Assembly (NCBI GenBank): GCA_017545185.1
Contig: JAFWQJ010000049.1
Coordinates: forward strand, 1 to 52,227
Length of the DNA: 52,227 bases
Direction of reading: 5' to 3'
DNA from: Oscillospiraceae bacterium
Lineage (GTDB): Bacteria > Bacillota > Clostridia > Oscillospirales > Ruminococcaceae
Positions 7,217 through 15,504 of the stretch are shown piece after piece; the stretch's first letter is position 1; each line of letters opens with the position of its first letter. The position numbers were made by a program, and so were the translations under genes. The notes beneath the pieces are model-generated. The model was not told the origin of the DNA. It worked only from the letters and a program-made list of their open reading frames with translations, and did no database searches.

Positions 7217-8926
7217 ATGAGCAAGTCAACTTCAAAGAACATCGGATTTCTGGCCGGTATCGGTGTGCTGATGGTCGCACTGATCGGCGGCGGCATCGTC
7301 CTCACGAAAAACATCGGAAAGTCGAACCGCGAGGTCACGCGTGAGAATGCGATCGCGCAGCTGGACAAAAAACTGAAAAAGATCCAGGTTTTTGAGACGC
7401 AGCCGCGCAAGGCTGCCGTGGAGATCGCCGAGAGCAATCTGGCCGCGGAACTGCCGGATATCAACAAGTATCCGCTCTCCGTCACGGGCAGAGGTTCGGT
7501 CAATATCGAGATCTTCTCCTCCACGGAGAAATCCTCATCCGGTACTGACGGCTGGCTCAATGAGGTCGCTGAGAAGTTCAACAATTCGCATCAGGAGATC
7601 GACGGTCAGTGGGCAACGGTTTCCGTCCGCCCGATTGCGTCCGGTGCGGCGATCGACTACATCATCTCCGGTAAATATATCCCGGAGGCCTATTCTCCCT
7701 CCAATGAGCTCTGGGGCGAAATGATCGCTTCGGAGAATGTGAAGATCGAGATGATCGAGAAGCGGCTGGCGGGCAATACCGCAGGCATTCTGGTCAACAA
7801 AAAGACCTACGATCAGCTGAAGCAGGATTACGGCAAGGTCGATATCACCTCTGTGGTCGATGCGACCGTGCAGAGCAAGATCACCATGGGCTATACGAAC
7901 CCCTACGCTTCTTCGACCGGCATGAACTTCCTTGTCGCGGCGCTGGAGGAGTTCGATTCCACGGATATCCTCAGCCAGACCGCAACTGAGAAGTTCCGCA
8001 AGTTCCAGCAGAATGTCCCGTTCGTGGCGTATACCACGCTGCAGATGCGCGACGCGGCCTCCAAGGGCGTGCTGGACGCGTTCCTGATGGAGTATCAGGG
8101 CTACTTCAATGTCCGCGGCGAGCTGCACGATTATGAGTACATTCCGTTCGGCGTGCGGCATGACAGCCCGCTCTATGTGCTGGGCGATGAAGTCTCCGGC
8201 GCACAGAAGCAGCTTGCAAAGGCCTTCGCAGATTACTGCCTGACCTCTGAATGCCAGAGCATGGCCAAAAAGTACGGCTTCAACTATGAGGAGGACTACA
8301 AGTCCGCACAGTGGGGTCTGAACGGCAAGACGCTGGAAAGCGCACAGAAGCTCTGGAAGACCGAGAAGGACGCGGGCAGCCCCGTTATGGCGGTCTTTGT
8401 GGCGGATGTCTCCGGCAGCATGGCTGGTGTGCCGCTGCAGAACCTGCAGTCCTCGCTCGTCAACGCTTCGCAGTACATCAATGAGACGAACTATGTCGGC
8501 CTCATCAGCTACAGCGACGATGTTACGATCAATCTCCCGATCGACAAGTTCGACCTCAATCACCGCAGCTACTTCACCGGTGCTGTTGAGGATCTTTCCC
8601 CGACCGGCAGCACCGCGACCTATGACGCTGTTCTGGTCGCGCTGAACATGCTGAAGGAAGCACAGGAAAAGGTACAGGCGGAGACCGGCCAGACGATCAA
8701 GCCGCTGCTGTTCGTGCTCAGCGACGGTGAGACGAACACCGGCAACACGCTGAAGGATATCAGACCGGTTGTCGAAGGCCTGAAGGTTCCGTGCTATACG
8801 ATCGGCTACAACGCAAACCTCGACGCGCTCAAGGAGCTCTCGGGCATCAACGAGGCGGCTAGCATCAATGCGGACAGCGAGGATGTTATTTACAGCCTCA
8901 AGAGCCTGTTCAACGCACAGATGTAA
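7217..8926 (+). CDS. Membrane-anchored solute-binding domain plus von Willebrand A domain protein
   Basis: This 569-residue protein starts at the ATG at 7217, close behind AGGAGG (7206-7211); an earlier in-frame ATG at 7199 lies before that site and is unlikely. An N-terminal signal anchor (about 8-30) precedes a domain resembling family-11 extracellular solute-binding proteins (about 90-370; GYTNPYASSTG is typical of that fold). A VWA domain with a complete MIDAS motif follows (D397-V-S-G-S, then a Thr loop at TGSTATYD and LSDGETN). VWA domains bind protein partners through a divalent metal. The protein is probably displayed outside the membrane. Its operon partners are two related membrane proteins. 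The ligand is unknown, and there is no transporter gene beside it, which argues for sensing or adhesion rather than uptake. Confidence 0.85.
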   Translation: MSKSTSKNIGFLAGIGVLMVALIGGGIVLTKNIGKSNREVTRENAIAQLDKKLKKIQVFETQPRKAAVEIAESNLAAELPDINKYPLSVTGRGSVNIEIFSSTEKSSSGTDGWLNEVAEKFNNSHQEIDGQWATVSVRPIASGAAIDYIISGKYIPEAYSPSNELWGEMIASENVKIEMIEKRLAGNTAGILVNKKTYDQLKQDYGKVDITSVVDATVQSKITMGYTNPYASSTGMNFLVAALEEFDSTDILSQTATEKFRKFQQNVPFVAYTTLQMRDAASKGVLDAFLMEYQGYFNVRGELHDYEYIPFGVRHDSPLYVLGDEVSGAQKQLAKAFADYCLTSECQSMAKKYGFNYEEDYKSAQWGLNGKTLESAQKLWKTEKDAGSPVMAVFVADVSGSMAGVPLQNLQSSLVNASQYINETNYVGLISYSDDVTINLPIDKFDLNHRSYFTGAVEDLSPTGSTATYDAVLVALNMLKEAQEKVQAETGQTIKPLLFVLSDGETNTGNTLKDIRPVVEGLKVPCYTIGYNANLDALKELSGINEAASINADSEDVIYSLKSLFNAQM

Positions 8927-8937
8927 TCCCATAAGAC

Positions 8938-8976
8938 AAAAAAACACAGCGGGCGAAAGCCTGCTGTGTTTTTTGT
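8938..8976 (+). terminator. Rho-independent terminator after the solute-binding/VWA gene
   Basis: A stem of AACACAGCGGG with CCTGCTGTGTT (one G-T pair) around a short GAAA-containing loop, with an A-run before and a T-run after. It starts about 12 bases after the stop codon and could also stop transcripts from the opposite strand. Confidence 0.8.
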
Positions 8977-9086
8977 TTACGATCCGGAGCGGCGGGCAGC
9001 GGGGCGCATCAACGTCTTCAGGGGAACCGGCCCCGGCTTCGGAGGACGCCGCGGCAGGTGCGTATTTTCAGTGCTCCCGCATTCCG

Positions 9087-10085
9087 TCAGTCCAGTTCGG
9101 CGGTGACAATGAACCCGTGCTTGTTGTTGCCGGACACATTGAATGTATACCCGACCGGCACCGGAATCTCTGCTTCCGATGACGGGTCGCTCGGGTCAAA
9201 CGGAACATAGTACACTTCATATTCCTGACCGTCAGCGTCAGTGAGGCGGAAGTGTTCGCCGTCGTATGGGTGTTCCTCCAGCATGGCGGTGTATTCCTCC
9301 AGCGAGAGGCTGTTTTCATGCATATAATAAGCGTGCGGCTTGCCGACATACCGGAATACCTCCGGGCGGTTGCTGACGCCTGTGGCCTGTTCGCTGCCCT
9401 CCGGATACCGCTGGATGATGCCGTAATCGGCACAGTGCTCCGCGATCCACTTATGCTCGTCATCAGTCGTGAAATCGAGGTAGTTGCCGTGGCTGTAGAG
9501 GGAGAACTCAAACGAATAGCCGGATTCAAACTCGCTGCAGCCCGGCAGCGCATAGAGCTCGGATTCGGTCTTTCCGGTGCGCTGCAGATCGGCTTCATAG
9601 CGTTTCTTCTGGTCTTCCTTGGTGATGTAACCGTTCAGCACCAGCAGATCGGTCAGGCCGGTTTCCTTCTGAAAGCCCTCTGCCAGTTCATTGATCGCAG
9701 CAGAGGCATCCTCGTGCAGCATGACCGTCAGGTCGCGCACAGTGAGGATGTTGAGCTTTTTTTCAAATACGGTATAGATGCCTTCTGTCAGATCCTCTGT
9801 GGGATAATCGTTGCTGATGAGCACCAGCGGGCCGTGATGCAGCTCGGAGGCGGCAAGCGTTTCCGTGCCGTATTCCTTGCCGTCGGTGCTTTCTGCATTG
9901 CTTTCCGCAAGATCGGGTACGCTGATCTCCGTGCTTTCAGCGGGCGATGTGACCGGCTCGATGCCGTCCAGCACATACTTGATGCCGTAAGCGGTGCCCG
10001 CCGCGAGGAGGAAGGAGAGGAGCCCTGCGATCAGACCCTTGGGCGATTTGCGCAGCTCCTTTCCGGTTGATCGGTACGCAGCCAT
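9087..10085 (-). CDS. VanY-like D,D-carboxypeptidase homologue lacking the zinc site
   Basis: This 332-residue protein has an N-terminal membrane anchor (about 16-38) and then aligns, from my memory of enterococcal VanY, over the whole peptidase M15B domain. That includes the RYP...TG...FRYVG...LEEY block and the small C-terminal domain ending in a SGNN-type motif. The M15B motif SxHxxGxxxD reads S184-E-F-E-S-G189-Y-S-F-E193, so the first His is Phe and the Asp is Glu. The final ExxH motif reads R240-P-E-V243, so both the catalytic Glu and the third zinc His are gone. The frame is intact with ordinary codons, so this looks like a maintained non-catalytic relative that may bind D-Ala-D-Ala ends. 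The start is uncertain: ATG 10085 is chosen, ATG 10103 is possible, and neither has a strong ribosome-binding site. Confidence 0.85.
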   Translation of the reverse strand: MAAYRSTGKELRKSPKGLIAGLLSFLLAAGTAYGIKYVLDGIEPVTSPAESTEISVPDLAESNAESTDGKEYGTETLAASELHHGPLVLISNDYPTEDLTEGIYTVFEKKLNILTVRDLTVMLHEDASAAINELAEGFQKETGLTDLLVLNGYITKEDQKKRYEADLQRTGKTESELYALPGCSEFESGYSFEFSLYSHGNYLDFTTDDEHKWIAEHCADYGIIQRYPEGSEQATGVSNRPEVFRYVGKPHAYYMHENSLSLEEYTAMLEEHPYDGEHFRLTDADGQEYEVYYVPFDPSDPSSEAEIPVPVGYTFNVSGNNKHGFIVTAELD

Positions 10086-10171
10086 AATTTCTGTTCCATG
10101 CATCTGCTGTGACGGCAGACGCGCTCCTTTCCGGTACAAAGGCGGCAGCAAAAAAAGCTTCTACAGCTTCT

Positions 10172-10180
10172 ATTATAGCA
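10172..10180 (-). promoter_or_regulatory. Extended -10 promoter for the VanY-like gene
   Basis: Read on the minus strand, the element is TGCTATAAT, a perfect extended -10. No good -35 box lies 16-18 bp upstream. The 344-base gap 10152-10495 contains this element and the mscL promoter and no gene. Confidence 0.6.
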
Positions 10181-10436
10181 TAGCGGAACGAAAAAAGGAA
10201 ATGATTTTGCACATCTTTGTGAATAATGACAAGAACCGGTGAACGCATAATTGTCAAACTGTACAATAAATCAACAATCTGGCGGTATTTTTTCTGTTTC
10301 CGCGGGGCGCGGGATGCCGGAGCGCTCGGCAGTCTGACCGGAAGCTTTTGCGGGGCAGGGCGTGTTTTTGTGAAAAGTGGGTGAAAAAAGACGATAAACT
10401 TTGTCAGTTTTTACAGGTGCAATTTTGTTGCCATTG

Positions 10437-10445
10437 TGGTATAAT
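10437..10445 (+). promoter_or_regulatory. Extended -10 promoter for mscL
   Basis: TGGTATAAT (10437-10445) is an extended -10 without a convincing -35. It lies about 50 bases before the mscL ATG; an AAAGGA ribosome-binding site begins at about 10480. Confidence 0.6.
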
Positions 10446-10495
10446 GGAAGCATATTAATGCGGCAGCAGTCGCAGCATGAAAGGATGTATTACTT

Positions 10496-10906
10496 ATGGC
10501 AGATGTGAAGGAGAAGGGCAAGGGCTTCCTTGCAGAGTTCAAGGAGTTTGCGCTCAAAGGCAACGTAATGGACATGGCAGTCGGTGTCATCATCGGCGGC
10601 GCGTTCGGCAACATTGTGACTGCTTTGACAGAAGATTTCATCAATCCGCTGATTGCATGTATCGGCGGTGCAGAGGTACAGGGTCAGCTGAAGCTTGGCA
10701 ACACCGGACAGGCACTGAACTGGGGTCATTTCATTACCGCGGTCATCAACTTCCTGATCATGGCATTCTGCATTTTCCTGATGGTCAAGGCTGTGAACAA
10801 GGTGACCTCGCTCGGCAAGAAGAAGGAAGAGGAGAAGCCTGCAGAGCCGCCGAAGGAAGAAGTCCTGCTGACCGAGATCCGCGATCTGCTCAAGGAGAAG
10901 AAATAA
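10496..10906 (+). CDS. mscL: Large-conductance mechanosensitive channel MscL
   Basis: MscL is a homopentameric inner-membrane channel that opens on membrane tension and releases solutes during osmotic downshock. The 136-residue length is normal. The N-terminal amphipathic helix (FLAEFKEFALKGNVMDMAVG) leads into TM1 with the conserved GVIIGGAFGNIV gate region, then a short outer loop, TM2 (about 79-101), and a charged Lys/Glu cytoplasmic bundle ending in LLKEKK. It is transcribed alone: divergent from the VanY-like gene and closed by a long hairpin terminator at 11029. Confidence 0.97.
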   Translation: MADVKEKGKGFLAEFKEFALKGNVMDMAVGVIIGGAFGNIVTALTEDFINPLIACIGGAEVQGQLKLGNTGQALNWGHFITAVINFLIMAFCIFLMVKAVNKVTSLGKKKEEEKPAEPPKEEVLLTEIRDLLKEKK

Positions 10907-10917
10907 GCGCGGAGCCC

Positions 10918-11017
10918 GCGCCGGTGTTTCCCTCCGGGGACGGGGAGCGAAGCACTCTCAACCATCGCAGTATACGCCGCGGAGCGGCTTCTGGAAGGCT
11001 GCTTCTTCCAATGCTGA
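10918..11017 (+). repeat. Degenerate copy of the TTTCCCTCCGGG repeat family
   Basis: The stretch after mscL contains TTTCCCTCCGGGG, CTCTCAACCAT and then GCCGCGGAGCGGCTTCTGGAAGG. The same blocks, in the same order, occur on the minus strand of 17600-17795 (TTTCCCTCCGGG, CTCTCCCAATG, GCCGCGAAGCGGCTTCTGAAAGG). It is therefore a related but diverged copy of that intergenic repeat. No gene is seen here. Confidence 0.55.
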
Positions 11018-11028
11018 AAATCGCATAA

Positions 11029-11072
11029 CAACAAAAGGACGCTGACAGGTCATGTCGGCGTCCTTTTTGTTA
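11029..11072 (+). terminator. Long terminator hairpin after mscL
   Basis: Arms AACAAAAGGACGC (11030-11042) and GCGTCCTTTTTGTT (11058-11071) are extended inward by TGACA/TGTCG, giving about 18 bp. A-runs and T-runs on both sides mean it could also stop minus-strand transcripts leaving pgsA. Confidence 0.85.
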
Positions 11073-11076
11073 TCTA

Positions 11077-11178
11077 TAATGGGGTCTGGGGACTAGTCCC
11101 CGGCAGAGGCCAACATGAAGAAACAAGTTTCTTCATGTTTAGGGGCAGCGCCCCCATTTTTAATCCGTCGGAGACACC
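11077..11178 (-). repeat. Stop-codon-linked hairpin element, copy C
   Basis: Read on the minus strand, this begins immediately after the pgsA stop with GGTGTC, a small TCC/GGA hairpin and GGATT. It continues through a GGGGC/GCCCC hairpin, a 13-bp stem (AACATGAAGAAAC with GTTTCTTCATGTT), a GGGGAC/GTCCCC hairpin and GACCCCATTAT. The same order occurs after the exporter permease at 30540 and, in part, after mutL, after mutS and at 25029. Confidence 0.7.
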
Positions 11179-11763
11179 TCACTCGTTCGGGTTGATGTCT
11201 TTCCAGTAGTGCAGGAGATATTCTGCGCCTGACCAGACGGTCAGAACAGCCGCGATCCAGAACAGCAGCGCGAGGAAGATCTCCGCGCCGGAATAAACCG
11301 CCGCAGGGATATTCAGCCCGAACGCGTTGAAGTCCAGCCGGAACGACCAGTACACCATTGCCGTGATCAGCGCGATCATTGTGAATGCCGTTTTCAGCTT
11401 GCCCGCAAATCCCGCCGGCACGACCGTGCCCTTGCCCGCGACGACCAGCCGCAGTGCCGAGACCATAAACTCCCGCGTGACGATCAGCAAAAACGCGACA
11501 ATATTGAGCTTCTGCTGCTGCAGGAAGCAGGCGAGCGCCGTCACGACCAGCACCTTGTCCGCGAGCGGGTCAAGGAATTTTCCGAAGTCGGTGATCTCGT
11601 GGTTTTTGCGTGCGAGATGTCCGTCCACGGCATCCGTGATCGCAGCACCGACAAAGACCAGCGTCGCAAGCAGATAATGCGCCGGGATCTTCAGATAAAA
11701 GAACAGCACGAACGCCGGCACCAGAATCACGCGCAGCAGCGTCAGCTTATTGGGGGTATTCAA
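11179..11763 (-). CDS. pgsA: CDP-diacylglycerol-glycerol-3-phosphate phosphatidyltransferase
   Basis: PgsA makes phosphatidylglycerophosphate from CDP-diacylglycerol and glycerol 3-phosphate, the committed step to phosphatidylglycerol, in the membrane. The 194-residue protein carries the CDP-alcohol phosphotransferase signature DGx2ARx8Gx3Dx3D, seen as DGHLARKNHEITDFGKFLDPLAD (about residues 47-69), and several transmembrane helices. The start is TTG at 11763; it overlaps the rimO stop (TTGA), and the resulting N-terminus NTPNKLTLLR matches the family start well. Translation is probably coupled to rimO. It is the last gene of the long minus-strand run that starts at gltA. Confidence 0.95.
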   Translation of the reverse strand: MNTPNKLTLLRVILVPAFVLFFYLKIPAHYLLATLVFVGAAITDAVDGHLARKNHEITDFGKFLDPLADKVLVVTALACFLQQQKLNIVAFLLIVTREFMVSALRLVVAGKGTVVPAGFAGKLKTAFTMIALITAMVYWSFRLDFNAFGLNIPAAVYSGAEIFLALLFWIAAVLTVWSGAEYLLHYWKDINPNE

Positions 11764-13094
11764 AATGAGGTCACCTCTCCGGTCAAATCATAATCATCCA
11801 CGGTATCCGTGATATGCACCTGCACGAACTGTCCGATCTCCAGACCGTCCGCAGGCTTTCCCGGCAGATACAATCTGCCGTCAATATCGGGGGCATCTGC
11901 GGCCGTGCGCGCGAGCCATGCTTTCGCCTGCCGGTCATAGCCCTCAATGACCGCTTCCGCATCCGTGCCGACGCGGGCGGCATTCAGCTCCGCCGCGATC
12001 TGCATCTGCTGCTCCATCAGCAGCTCCGCACGGCGGATGCGGACTTCCTCGTCCACCTGATTTGCCATGCGCGCCGCGACCGTGCCCTCCTCCTCGGAAT
12101 AGGCAAAGCAGCCCATGCGGTCAAAGCGCATTTCCTGTACAAATTCCGCGAGCTCCTCAAACTGCGTGTCCGTTTCGCCGGGGAATCCGACCAGCAGCGT
12201 CGTGCGCAGCGTGATGCCGGGGATCCGGCTCCGGAGCTTTGCAAAGAGCGTCCGCAGCATTTCCGCGTCGCATTTGCGGCGCATATTTTTCAGCACCTCC
12301 GCATTGCAGTGCTGGATCGGGATATCGAGATATTTGACGATCTTCGGCTCTTTTGCAATGACGTCGATCAGCTCGTCGGTGATGCGCTCGGGGTAGCAGT
12401 ACAGCACGCGCACCCAGCGGAACCCGTCGATCTGACAGAGCGCGGTCAGCAGCTCCGGCAGGCGGGATTCGCCGTAGAGATCCTCGCCGTAGCGCGTCGT
12501 ATCCTGCGCAATGACGATCAGCTCCTGCACGCCGGATGCCGCAAGCTCTCTTGCCTCGGCGAGCGCGTCCTCCATGGGGACGGAGCGGAATTTTCCGCGG
12601 ATCTGCGGGATCGCACAGTAGGTGCAGCCGTTCGAGCAGCCCTCTGCGACTTTCAGGTATGCCGTGAACGGCAGCGTCGCGATCACGCGCTCTCCGGTCA
12701 GCGGCATACAGCTTTTCGGTGCGAACTGCATGATCTGGTCATCGTCGGAAAGTGCCGCCAGGATCTCCGCGATCTTCACCTGATCGCCGATGCCGATGAC
12801 GGCATCCGCTTCGGGAAACTGGTCTGCGACCTCTTTTTTATACCGCTCCGCAAGGCAGCCGGTCACGACGATCCGCTTTAAGATGCCCTCTGCTTTCAGT
12901 GCGCCGAGCTCTAAGATCGTGTCGATCGCTTCCTCCTTGGCGGACTGGATAAAGCCGCAGGTATTCACAATGGCGATGTCCGCTTCTGCGGGGTTCGTTG
13001 TGAGCGTATACCCTGCCTGTTTGATCTGCGCGAGCATCCGCTCGGAATCCACTAAATTCTTGGCACAGCCAAGCGATACCATGCTGACGACCAT
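11760..13094 (-). CDS. rimO: Ribosomal protein S12 methylthiotransferase RimO
   Basis: RimO is a radical-SAM enzyme that adds a methylthio group to the conserved Asp of ribosomal protein S12. Its 444 residues show three parts. The N-terminal UPF0004 domain has auxiliary-cluster Cys at 10, 46 and 80. The radical-SAM core has C153-SNG-C157-TY-C160, and a TRAM domain forms the C-terminus. The opening SLGCAKNLVDSE is diagnostic of RimO rather than MiaB; the true MiaB of this window is at 50584. An AGGAGAGG site precedes the ATG. It is followed without a gap by pgsA. Confidence 0.97.
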   Translation of the reverse strand: MVVSMVSLGCAKNLVDSERMLAQIKQAGYTLTTNPAEADIAIVNTCGFIQSAKEEAIDTILELGALKAEGILKRIVVTGCLAERYKKEVADQFPEADAVIGIGDQVKIAEILAALSDDDQIMQFAPKSCMPLTGERVIATLPFTAYLKVAEGCSNGCTYCAIPQIRGKFRSVPMEDALAEARELAASGVQELIVIAQDTTRYGEDLYGESRLPELLTALCQIDGFRWVRVLYCYPERITDELIDVIAKEPKIVKYLDIPIQHCNAEVLKNMRRKCDAEMLRTLFAKLRSRIPGITLRTTLLVGFPGETDTQFEELAEFVQEMRFDRMGCFAYSEEEGTVAARMANQVDEEVRIRRAELLMEQQMQIAAELNAARVGTDAEAVIEGYDRQAKAWLARTAADAPDIDGRLYLPGKPADGLEIGQFVQVHITDTVDDYDLTGEVTSF

Positions 13095-13112
13095 AAAACC
13101 TCTCCTGTTTGC

Positions 13113-13589
13113 TTACGTTTTCCCTGTATGCTTTGCATAGCCGTTCTCGAACTGTTTGTCCGCATCGAACGCGGCGAGCTCCGCGGCTGAGAGCGTACCC
13201 TTTCCGTCATAGCGGTAAAATCTTGCGCTTTCTGCAACAAATTCCGTGACGCAGTAGTCCGGGTCGTCAATGCCCTGCGGATAATACTTCTCATCGCCCG
13301 GATTCCAGAGCAGCTCCTTGAACGGGCGGTCCGTATGGATGACCGCCTTTCCGTACAGGCAGAGCCCCTCAAATGCTGCATCATCTGCAAAATACAGGCA
13401 GGTACTGCCGTTTTGCAGCAGGCTCTGCACATGCGCGGAGCCGGTATTCGTTGAGATCAGATGCCGGCCGAGCCCCCTGTGCCAGACGCAGAACACCCTG
13501 CGGATATTCGGTCTGCCCTGCTCATCGGTATAGCCCAGATCGGCAAACAGCGAACGGTTGATGAGTGCCGAGAGCTCGTCAAGTGTCAT
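13113..13589 (-). CDS. Pyridoxamine 5'-phosphate oxidase-fold (FMN-binding) protein
   Basis: This 158-residue protein has the split-barrel fold pattern of PNPOx-like proteins. The strand pattern runs FADLGYTDEQGRPNIRRVFCV, then LISTNTGSAHVQSLLQNGSTCLYF, then LCLYGKAVIHTD. Such proteins bind FMN, F420 or heme, and many small ones are annotated as general-stress protein 26-like. The arrangement is that of the small, general-stress type rather than PdxH, because it lacks the PdxH C-terminal active-site motif. It overlaps the end of recX by 11 bases and lies 18 bases before rimO, so it belongs to the recA-recX transcript. Substrate unknown. Confidence 0.75.
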   Translation of the reverse strand: MTLDELSALINRSLFADLGYTDEQGRPNIRRVFCVWHRGLGRHLISTNTGSAHVQSLLQNGSTCLYFADDAAFEGLCLYGKAVIHTDRPFKELLWNPGDEKYYPQGIDDPDYCVTEFVAESARFYRYDGKGTLSAAELAAFDADKQFENGYAKHTGKT

Positions 13590-14229
13590 CGGCCTGTTCC
13601 TCCAGCCATGCGTAATAGTCCTCGATCGCGTAGCGTATTTGCTGGTATGTGTACCCGCGCCGCACCAGTGCCGCCGTGACCTTTTCGGTCGATTTGCGGT
13701 CGTCCGGGTCGGTCAGGTACCGCGCATATTTCTTTTGCAGCAGCTCCAGAAGCTGCGCGGAGATCGTTTCCGCATTGTCATAAGCGGCAAGCGCATCGTC
13801 GATGTCCGCCTGCGACAGTCCGCGGTGCCGCATCTCGTATTCCGCGCGCCGGAGCCCGAATTTCTTGTTCTCGACAAAATGCCGCGCAAGCTGCTCGGCA
13901 TAGAGCGCATCATTCAGGAAGCCGTAACGCGTCAGCTTTTCGAGCGCGGCCAGCACAGCATCCTCCTGCGCATTCGGCGCAGTCATCAGCTTATCGTAGA
14001 GCTCCCGGTAGGAATACCCGCGCTTTTCGAGCAGATACAGCCCGTATTCATAGGCGCGGTGCTCTGCCGCCTGCCGCCGCAGTTCCGTGATGCGTTCTTC
14101 GTCCAGATCGTCGCCGGGGCGCAGAAATTCTGACTGCACCAGATCGGCGTGCAGCCAGAGCTTCTGTTCATCTTCCAGCGTGATCTCGTATAATTTGCCC
14201 TTGCCGGGCGTGATACTCAGAATTTTCAT
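13579..14229 (-). CDS. recX: Regulatory protein RecX
   Basis: RecX binds RecA filaments and limits their extension and strand exchange. The 216-residue protein is built of the three-helix repeats of the family, with typical segments: ALEYGLYLLEKRGYSYREL-like and LTRYGFLNDALYAEQLARHFVENKKFGLRRAEYEMRHRGLSQADID-like blocks. It sits directly downstream of recA (24 bases), its usual regulatory partner. ATG 14229 is chosen over an in-frame GTG 12 bases earlier because the protein then begins MKILSITPGKGK, a normal RecX start; neither has a clear ribosome-binding site. Its last codons overlap the flavin-fold gene. Confidence 0.93.
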   Translation of the reverse strand: MKILSITPGKGKLYEITLEDEQKLWLHADLVQSEFLRPGDDLDEERITELRRQAAEHRAYEYGLYLLEKRGYSYRELYDKLMTAPNAQEDAVLAALEKLTRYGFLNDALYAEQLARHFVENKKFGLRRAEYEMRHRGLSQADIDDALAAYDNAETISAQLLELLQKKYARYLTDPDDRKSTEKVTAALVRRGYTYQQIRYAIEDYYAWLEEQADDT

Positions 14230-14253
14230 GATGATACGCACAAAACGGGAAGA

Positions 14254-15441
14254 TTATTCTTCCGGTGCAAATTCCTCAAAATCCTCATCCAGATCGGCAC
14301 CGGCTGCGTCAAGCGCGGCACCGGTCGCCGCGACGGCCTGATCTGCCTTGGACTTCGCATCCGAAACGGTAGCGGCCTTCTTGTTCTTCTTCGAGGCAAG
14401 CACGAGCGCTTCCTTCTGCGCCATGATCTTTTCCTCGATCTCCTTCGCGAAGGCGGGCTCTGTTTCGAGGATCTCCTTGACGGCGTCTCTGCCCTGACCG
14501 AGCTTTCTTTCGCCGTAGCTGAACCACGAGCCGCTCTTGTGGATGATATCGAGGTCGGTCGCAAGGTCAAGGATTTCACCGGTACGGGAAATGCCCTTGC
14601 CGTACATCATATCAAATTCGCACTCCTTGAACGGCGGTGCGACCTTGTTCTTGACGATCTTCACTCTCGTGCGGTTGCCGATGACCTCGGCGCCGTTCTT
14701 GATCGCCTCGCCCTTGCGCACCTCCATGCGGACGGATGCGTAGAATTTCAGCGCACGGCCGCCGGTAGTCGTCTCGGGGTTGCCGTACATGACGCCGATC
14801 TTTTCGCGCACCTGATTGATAAACACGGCGACGCAGTTCGATTTCGCGATGACAGGCGTCAGCTTGCGCATGGCCTGCGACATCAGTCTTGCCAGCATAC
14901 CGACATGGGAATCGCCCATTTCGCCTTCGATCTCGGCGCGGGTGGTCATGGCTGCAACGGAGTCAATGACGATGACGTCGATCGCGCCGGAGCGCACCAG
15001 TGCCTCCGCGATCTCGAGCGCCTGCTCGCCGCTGTCCGGCTGCGAGACCAGCAGGTCGTCAATGTTAACGCCCAGTGCCTGCGCATAAACAGGGTCAAGT
15101 GCGTGCTCAACGTCCACAAAGGCAGCCTCGCCGCCGCGCTTCTGCGCCTCTGCGATGATCTGCAGGGCGACGGTCGTCTTGCCGGAGCTTTCCGGTCCGT
15201 AGATCTCGACGATTCTGCCGCGCGGCACACCGCCGATGCCCAGCGCCATATCCAGCGAGAGCGAGCCCGTGGAGATCGCCTGCACATTCTGGACCGTGTT
15301 CTGACCGAGCCGCATGACGGCACCTGCGCCGTACTGCTTTTCGATCTGCGCGATCGCGTTTTTCAGTGCCTTCTCGCGCTCCTCCTTCGTTGCCGGAATG
15401 GTGAGCCCGACACTCTTCTTTTTCAGCTCTGCCTTTGCCAT
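14254..15441 (-). CDS. recA: Recombinase RecA
   Basis: RecA forms ATP-dependent filaments on single-stranded DNA, catalyses homologous strand exchange and triggers LexA self-cleavage. The 395-residue protein has the Walker A motif GPESSGKT (about residues 81-88), the MAW motif region, and the conserved MRLGQ start of the core. The L1/L2 DNA-binding loops lie around [12 protein letters not shown] and [15 protein letters not shown], and the C-terminal tail is very acidic (DEDFEEF). The C-terminal region is somewhat longer than usual, with an Ala/Lys-rich linker. The frame is open upstream, but the ATG at 15441 has AAAGGA 9 bases before it. I saw no GAAC-N4-GTTC LexA box nearby; recA may be read through from the upstream gene. 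Confidence 0.98.
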   Translation of the reverse strand: MAKAELKKKSVGLTIPATKEEREKALKNAIAQIEKQYGAGAVMRLGQNTVQNVQAISTGSLSLDMALGIGGVPRGRIVEIYGPESSGKTTVALQIIAEAQKRGGEAAFVDVEHALDPVYAQALGVNIDDLLVSQPDSGEQALEIAEALVRSGAIDVIVIDSVAAMTTRAEIEGEMGDSHVGMLARLMSQAMRKLTPVIAKSNCVAVFINQVREKIGVMYGNPETTTGGRALKFYASVRMEVRKGEAIKNGAEVIGNRTRVKIVKNKVAPPFKECEFDMMYGKGISRTGEILDLATDLDIIHKSGSWFSYGERKLGQGRDAVKEILETEPAFAKEIEEKIMAQKEALVLASKKNKKAATVSDAKSKADQAVAATGAALDAAGADLDEDFEEFAPEE

Positions 15442-15504
15442 AACATTGATTCCTTTCTGTATCAGGGATTGCGGATACGACGGTATCCGGTTGTGCATTT
15501 TGAT

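Noticed and set aside
5646-8926. A tellurite-resistance or ABC uptake operon
   Set aside because: No TelA, permease or ATPase is present, and the XpaC likeness is too weak to name it.
10271-10453. A minus-strand frame upstream of mscL
   Set aside because: It covers the mscL promoter region, lacks a ribosome-binding site and has no family match.
15472-15489. A CGGATAC/GTATCCG hairpin before recA as a LexA site
   Set aside because: The Gram-positive LexA box is GAAC-N4-GTTC, which is absent; the hairpin is a simple short stem.
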